The notes under the pieces were generated by a model. It was given only the letters and a program-made list of their open reading frames with translations. It was not told where the DNA came from and made no database searches. A stretch of DNA of 64,000 nt from Andrena cerasifolii (Eukaryota > Arthropoda > Insecta > Hymenoptera > Andrenidae): positions 13,268,001 to 13,332,000 of the forward strand of contig NC_135121.1 in NCBI RefSeq assembly GCF_050908995.1. The letters are read 5' to 3'. Below are positions 57,171 to 64,000 of this stretch, one piece after another; within the stretch, counting starts at the first letter, position 1, and each line of letters starts with the position of its first letter. A program made the translations under genes and the position numbers.

Positions 57171-60100
57171 TGTTAAAAATAATATGACAGCCATCGCGAA
57201 AACATAATTAAGCTCGCATTCAAAACTGAAAAATAACCATTCCGTACACCATAGGTACGTCACTCGGCGTACATCCGCGTAAACACGTCTGCCACGAAGT
57301 TTCCCTCATTTTTCCATTTCGCTTCGTTCGCCGATCCTCCAACTCCTTCGGACTGCGAAGCTCGGCAAACCCTCGGTATTGTTTGACGGCATTAACGTCG
57401 CTGCACATTTTCAGTGTTATTCCCGGTGTTTCTTTTCTTTCTAAATTCTGCCCCTCTGCCTTTCTTGCCCTGGCGATGCGATGTTTCAATACAGCGACAA
57501 TATCGTGTAAACCGCGCGGATTAAATCGTTCCGCAGTGTTGCGCGGCGGAGCTGTTGCGGCCGCGATCGCGCTGGCAATTCTATAGCGAGCGGTTCATTA
57601 ATCGTCATAATTTTGATTAGCAATGTATCAACGCCGAGTGTATCGTTAATCATCGTTTATGCAAAATATCAATTTGAACGCTGTCCCATATATTTATTAC
57701 CGTGCCGTTTCACAGCAGGCCATTATACGCGATAGTCAAATAAATATACAAATGACCACCAATAGCGGCGGCGCTGTCGACAGCGATGAATCATCGTTAT
57801 TAATTCTAAGAAGGTTTAGCTCCAATTTCGTCCAGGGCGACAGTTTCCCTGCGTGCGAAGCTTCCAGCCAAGGAAACTTACTTCGGCAAGGATATCGGCC
57901 ATCGCAAAAATCCGACCGCGGGGTAATATTTTTGCGGTTAGACAGACTTTCGCGGTCTCGCAAGTTTTTGCATCGCTGCATTTCTTTAAAGGGAAGAGTT
58001 ACTTCCCGCTAATGCCCCCACGTTCGCCTACACATTTATTATTCGCGAGGCAAGATGAAGATTTCTCATCGGTCGGCACTACCTCGCATTTCTATAGTTC
58101 CCTTCTCCTGCCCCTCGCCCGGCCAGATCCACTTTCTTCCACTTCTTCCATCCCCCGCAGTGGCGCGCTCCTTCCTCCCCCTCCGCGAGATCTGACACGA
58201 CCGTGGAAATCCCTCGACAAACTTTCGAGACGATACCCCTGTTTAAAAAGTTCCGTCGTCCGTTCGCGAAGCCCCACTTTAAACCGCAGTCCGATTGGTC
58301 TTCGAACGCTTTCGGCGCCGAATAAATTGTTTCGTAATTTTTGCCGGGCACGAATGACCGAGCTCCGCTCCGTCTCGGAGTAGCCGAGAGAAACGTCACT
58401 TTTTCGCTACCTACCGCCACGTAGCTAGGTACGTACCCCGATTCTTTTCCCAGCCACCGGTCCGTAAATATCAACAAAGCCACTTATATACGACCCCTGT
58501 GCACATACGCGCCCCGTGCCGCGATCACGTGCTTTTCATATCTTCGACGCGCAGACCCGCGCACCCATTCTCATCTATTTCTCTATCGACACGAATAGCT
58601 TGCAAGCAGCAAAGGATCTTCGTTTGTGCTCATTCACCGAGAACATTATTCACATTATTCAAACGTTATTAACTTCGGAGAAAAGAGTCCTAAGCGTACC
58701 AAAGCCTCCACGCTTTCGTGAAATATGTATTTGCCGCGCTAGAGAAGCAGGCACATAATATAACGCTTTAAGCGTCGCTGAGCCGTTGATCTTGGCTTAA
58801 GTAGTTCGATTGCACTTTATTTAATTCCCCGTGTACCGTGGCTTTGCGGATAAGCGGGATATAGAGAGGGAAGGGCGTGGGGAAGTACCGATGCTCGGCG
58901 TGCGCATTAATTAAAAACCACAAGCGATATTTTCGATGGGATATCGCGCGGCGGAGAAGTTTCTTTCCCGCTGCGTGAACCGCGAAAAATTGGAGCGAAC
59001 AGGAGAGGGCTGGAACACACGCGCCAGGTACGTAAGGGAATACGCGAATTCGCCGTGGCAGGGTAGCGGGCTGAATTTTCTAGAAGGGCGTGGTGCTGGT
59101 GGCTGCATATGAGAGGCAACCGCAAAATGCGGGGTTGCATGTCGGTACGCAGGCCGCTCAATGCACGACCGCCTTTTGCGCCTTCACAAAGCGCCATTTC
59201 TAACGTTACTCGTTGCATCGTCGACCCAGCTGCCCCGACCGCGACGTGCTTGTCCCTCCTCCGAAATGTCACCGCACCGGCGATCGGCGCAACAAAAACC
59301 GGGCCGAGCGGCACGGAGTTTCGAATAATTTTAACTACATTTCCATCGGAAATGGAAATTTGCGGAAGAGACGCTGGATTATTCGGTTGCGCCGAAACGG
59401 AGATTGGTGTGCGATGCTCGCACGCGGATCTCTGAACAAGTACTACGAGCACAGATGGAACGACTGATTGAATCTTCGTGAGCTAGAGCTTCGTTTAAAC
59501 TTTGATATTAATGTGGATTTCGGCCTGCCGCTCGGAAAGATTCCGAGCCCTTTTTCGTGAAAGAAATTCTAAACCGAGCTGCTGCGCGCATTTCTGTTCA
59601 GCAAGTTGAAGAGCATCTTTACACCGGCCGAGTGCATCAAGCTTTCAGGACGCGGGGCGCGTGTGTGGTACTACGTTCCGCGTTACGTTCTCACCGAATT
59701 ACTCGCATTATCCGCGAAAACAATGTTACGGGCAATTTGCCCGCGAGATCAACGGCGAGCACAATGACGCCAGGTAAATCTCGCCTTCGCGATGAAACGT
59801 TCCGCTGCATTATTACATTTCAGACTTTGCACAGGCGTTTCCGTGTTTCCATTTCCGCGCAATCTTCCGTTTACATCGTCGCGCCCCAGCGCCAAGGAAT
59901 TCTTAGAAGCCTGTCTCGAATTTAATTACGATCCTCGGCCTGTCTTGGACAATTACCCCGGAATTCAACAGACCGCGATAAGGCTTTATCGCAATTCCGT
60001 TTGATACCGGGGATGGGGCGTTTTTCGCGCCTCCGTCGATAACGGGATAGGAGCGGAGCCGCTCGAAACAGATGGCACAGTCGAGACGAAAATTCGGTTA

Positions 60101-63100
60101 TCAATTTTTTCAATATTTGATTGCGAGGCCATATCTGCGATCCATTTTAAACTCGCCCCCCTCTGTCGGCACCTCGAGCGAGCTGCAGCTCGAATTGATC
60201 GCTCATATAAATACATCTCCCCGTAGATTCGCGAACGAACGAAGAATATTACTATCTGGATTTCCGCCATCGTTCTTCTCCGGGCGAAAGAAAACTTCCG
60301 AATATTCTGCGCGGTCTTTGCGAGCCGAAATCGAGTCGGTAAACAGGCGAACTCGGCTAACGGTGGGCAAGGTTCTGCGGCTATTACAGAACAGTGTCCC
60401 TAACGATAAATCGTTTGTAATCAGGCGTTGCTCGTATCAGACCGGCCGTCGCTCGAACATCTGAGACTACAGGCCATAAGGAAATGAGGCGGTTCGGCTG
60501 ACATAGCTCACCCGGTAACCGATCTCTATCAATGTCTGCATTATTGTAGGCCCTGCATGCGCGCCACTTTCACGACAGAAATTACCCAATCCCTCACCGC
60601 CCGCTCCCTCCGCCCCTGACCGACCTCGCCGTTTCACACCAACTTGCAAGTACGATTACCACGTCGCACAATGAACATCCGACGAACACGCGTCGCTCCG
60701 AAACTCGTGCAATCGACTAAGTGAGTAGGCTACGGTTTCAGCGACAGGCTTCGATCCCTGGGAAGAAAAGTTCCGAGGCCCGGGAAAAGAGCGAGCTCGC
60801 GGTGGCTTGGCTCGTGGGCGAGCTTAAAGTATCACGGGAATAGAGCCCTCGCTGCTTTCGACGTGGACGTTTTTAAGTCTAATGAGGTGTAAGGGAGCCG
60901 ACAGGATATGGAGGTTGAATGAGCCAACGAGCCGTAAGACAACGAGCGTCTGCGAGATAATACGCGGCGGGAAGCGAGAGGGTGGTTCGGGGGAGTTACT
61001 CGCCTTCTGGAAATAGGCGGGCTCGTGACGCGGGGGATGCAAATAAAGTGGTGAATATGCAAGAGAAATTTATTGGACTCGTGGTCACCGATGACGGGAG
61101 AGAAACGAGCGACGCCCGTCGGAGACGATGAACCGATACATACAGAGGGAAGTCCTTCGGGGCGTTCGAACGAGCAATTTGCAAAGGTTCTCCCGGCGCC
61201 TTTCGTAATCAAGGATATCTGCGAGGGGGAGGAGGTATCGAGGGCGAAAGGAGAAGGAGGAGGATAGGGAGGATCGGGCTTGGGAATGAGACGGAGCAAA
61301 GACAGATGGAAAGAGAAGCGAGAAGGGATTGCCGATGAAACCGATAAATGTGTCAGGCAGTAACCCCGAGCCGGGGCCCAAGATTCCGCTCAACTTCTAA
61401 AAGACTACGAGCAGCGCTGGGAAATCGACGGAACGAGATGGAAACGGGACGGAAGAAGAGGTATTTGCGACAGAAGATAAATTTTACGCTGCAGAGAGAC
61501 TACGAGCTCGTAAAAATGGCGGCGACACTAATTCCACGGCACGCTCAAAGACATCCCATTCGACTGAGCGCGGCTCCCAGCTGCGTGTGTGTGTCTGCGG
61601 CGGCTCCCCGGCTCCAGCTCCCTTAATTTTGATTTAATCGCGACAGGACGTCTCTGACGCTCGGAGGAAAGAATGGAAGGACTCCGGCTGTGAATCCTTT
61701 GTACCAGCAAAATGGAACGTTCTCTTTCGAGCTCTGCTTGCGAGGATATGATTAAGTCACGACCCCATAGAAGACGTGTCACTGTCGGAGCAAAGGGAAA
61801 GAGCTTCTGCTATTCGAGTCCCGAAGAGAAGTTATGACTCGAGAAATAATCATCTCCTGCAAAAAGAGGCCCATAATTGGCGTTATTCGTTCGCATTTAA
61901 ATGAGCCGAAGTTCCGAGGAATCGTGGTCCGCGGCGGGACGCAAGAGGAAATCGGGGAATTTAAGAGAATTCTCGCTGACGAGCGCATTCAGTGAACCGT
62001 GGATGACTGGAATTAGCGATCGAATCGAATTGTCTGTTCGAAATGGCACAGCCCTTATTCGTTTTAGCCGAGCTCAGTGCGACGCGGTTCATGCGGCCAG
62101 AGGCAATATGTACTCGACGCACCATCCATTATGCGGGCCCATTATTCAAATCTGCAACCACCGGACTACAAATATCATTACCATGCCCCTCTACTCTTTC
62201 GTATTGACCGCGCTCCTCCTTCCACTTGCCCTTTTCTGGCAACACGCGATCGCCGCGTTTGCTATCCTCATGGCGATTACACGTTATACGCCTACTACCC
62301 CTGGATCGAAGAGAGAAACGACTGGGAGCTTATCCGACGGGAAGATCCTTTCGTCGCGTGATCCTCCTCGCAATTCCCACATCTACTTTTACTACGCCAT
62401 CCGGACGTAAGCAGGCGATAAATACGCGCGTCATTAATGCTTCCCGGTTGCTGTTTCGAGCACGCAAGAGCTGGCAAATGGACGAGCGTTAACGTCTTAT
62501 TTGCAGCGACTCGAAAAACATCCTGGGAAAGGCTGCCGGGTTTTTGCGACGCGTGCCTGGTTGGTACGTTCACGCGCAGTTAAAGTCTCTCTGGCGAATC
62601 GTGCAACCACTCGCGGCAACTACGTTTATATTAAGCGTGCGGTCGACACGGTAACCGAAGCGACCTAAAGCGCCATCCGCGGACTCTAATTAGTGCGAGT
62701 ACCCCGAGTTAGCGGCGCCTGCGCTCCGAATTTCCCCGCTAATGCCGGGAAAACACGAAACGGCACTCTTGCGCCGGAACTGAAGCGTCCGCGCTCATCC
62801 TGCTGAGTACGTGTTACACGCCAAACGACACCCGGTAAAAATTATTCTTAACTGCCCGCGCTCCCGCGTGTCGTTTACCAAACTTAATTTTTTTCCGCGG
62901 GGCTTCCTCGCGGGCGCAGCCCCCGGCCACGTGCTTCCCGCGGCGCGTAATCACGAACTAAACGGGATCCAGCCGTCCGGTGCACGGCGGGGATATCGGG
63001 GAGACAGATATTAGAGACGATTCCGAGTTAGAGTGACAGGAACAAGGGGCGTCACCGTCACCTGTCGAACTCGGCACCGGACGATACCTAATACGAGCGT

Positions 63101-64000
63101 TTCCTGGGTTATGGAACACTCGATTGGTGCACGACGTAACCGTCTCCTGGCCCGCGATTGCTTCGATACCTGTCCGGCTGCCGATATTAATGACCGGTGT
63201 CCACGTCCGTCTGCGCGCCGCTCGCGGCCTACCGTGGGGGTGGCGAGAACGACCGAGTTGTCCTGGTAAGCGGCGGTACAACGCTCGGAAACAATGGAGA
63301 ATAAGAAGCGTTTGGGACGTATCGCGGTACTCCAGCATTTAGACGAAGGGGAGAATGATGTAACGTTTTCGTAAACAACCGTAGCAGAGGCACGACGGGA
63401 GTGGGTCGATCTAGGGGCGAATTCAGAATTTGCGCGACTCGAAAATTCGACGCAACAATGCATTCAACTTAATCGGGCAGAACAACGCGTCTAGCGTACG
63501 AGTCTGTGCCCCAGAAACGAAGCTTAGTAAACAACGCTCGGGACCCGTGCATACACGTCCACGTTCCTGCATCGAGGAAGCTCGTAGACACGCCAACTTG
63601 CCGCAGAGTAGCACACTTTCTCTTCCCCCGGCGAACATTTGTGGATCTTGAAATCGAACCGGAAATTCTCCGTGTCCTCCCGCTTACGTATGTGGTCGCC
63701 AATCCCTCGACCATTCATTAGCAAACAATGGGGACTGGGGAAGAAAACGAGACGGAAATTGGAGGAAAGGAGCGACGTCGTTTGTTCCGCGATTACGTCT
63801 TCGGGTTTCTGCAATTTTGTTGGATGAAAAGAACCACGAAGAAGTACGACACCTCGCGGCGTTCTGGTCTAGTTTCTGCTAAAGGGCGCCGGATAGATGT
63901 CTGAATTCTGAGTCGCATATACGCAGACTGGAATGTTTGGCAAACATTTAACGCGGCGGCCCTTGTTGCATCGAAACATACATAATAAGCTGATTCGGGG
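57171..64000. other. Long single-copy non-coding stretch
   Basis: Nearly seven kilobases hold no recognisable gene, RNA or element. A purine-rich belt lies at about 61220-61330 and a pyrimidine-rich one at about 58080-58190. Frames up to 181 codons (minus 58907-59452) have no domain and overlap others. A (GT)n run of about five units lies at about 61584-61593. Confidence 0.45.

Overview
The window looks like gene-free nuclear DNA from an insect, most likely a hymenopteran (bee, ant or wasp). This is an inference. The sequence shows a CpG-rich, base-balanced background with no CpG depletion. It also shows sharply bounded AT-rich islands that are transposable elements, and TAATTA-type AT motifs scattered through the rest. 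I found no recognisable protein domain, tRNA, rRNA, CRISPR array, operon or bacterial signal. The open frames present (up to about 260 codons) overlap one another on both strands, do not resemble known proteins, and fit a stop-poor GC-rich background. The window therefore reads as intergenic or long-intron DNA.

The supportable content is mobile-element DNA, all of it apparently non-autonomous. In order: a small inverted-repeat element (707-897); a LINE-like 3' tail (1560-1719); a diverged purine-rich tandem repeat (2773-3360); a Transib-like element (7670-8464, target duplication ccacg); a TA-flanked element (9004-10047) with a hairpin hAT element inside it (9092-9318, duplication ctttaggc); a piggyBac-like TTAA element (13605-14276); a second Transib-like element (15610-17007, duplication cgccg) with a MITE inside it (16171-16563). 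Further along: an odd C- and A-rich tract (26010-26755); a hAT-like element (26756-27528) interrupted by an AT-rich insert (27146-27450); a hAT-like element whose centre is a roughly 53-copy 8-bp satellite (30988-31708); a second LINE-like tail (34110-34368); a MITE (35856-36623); an 88-bp pogo-like foldback (44962-45049); a relative of the 27-kb insert (45519-45660); a hAT-like element (48258-49004); and a MITE (56328-57170).

The most interesting signal is the pair of Transib-like elements. Transib transposases are the family from which the RAG1 recombinase core is thought to derive. Both elements begin and end with CACAGTG, the same heptamer as a V(D)J recombination signal, and both sit between exact GC-rich 5-bp duplications. 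In the first, an identical 9-bp block, CCAAAATTC, follows the heptamer after 13 bp at one end and 23 bp at the other, close to the 12/23 arrangement of recombination signals. Neither element has room for a transposase, so any activity would have to come from a source elsewhere in the genome.

No gene-to-gene functional relationship can be drawn. The remaining single-copy stretches may hold regulatory DNA. Only a few weak candidates stand out: a 10-bp-phased GATAAG cluster at 28641-28694, a TATA/initiator pair at 38836-38865 and a perfect 13-bp hairpin at 47841-47878.
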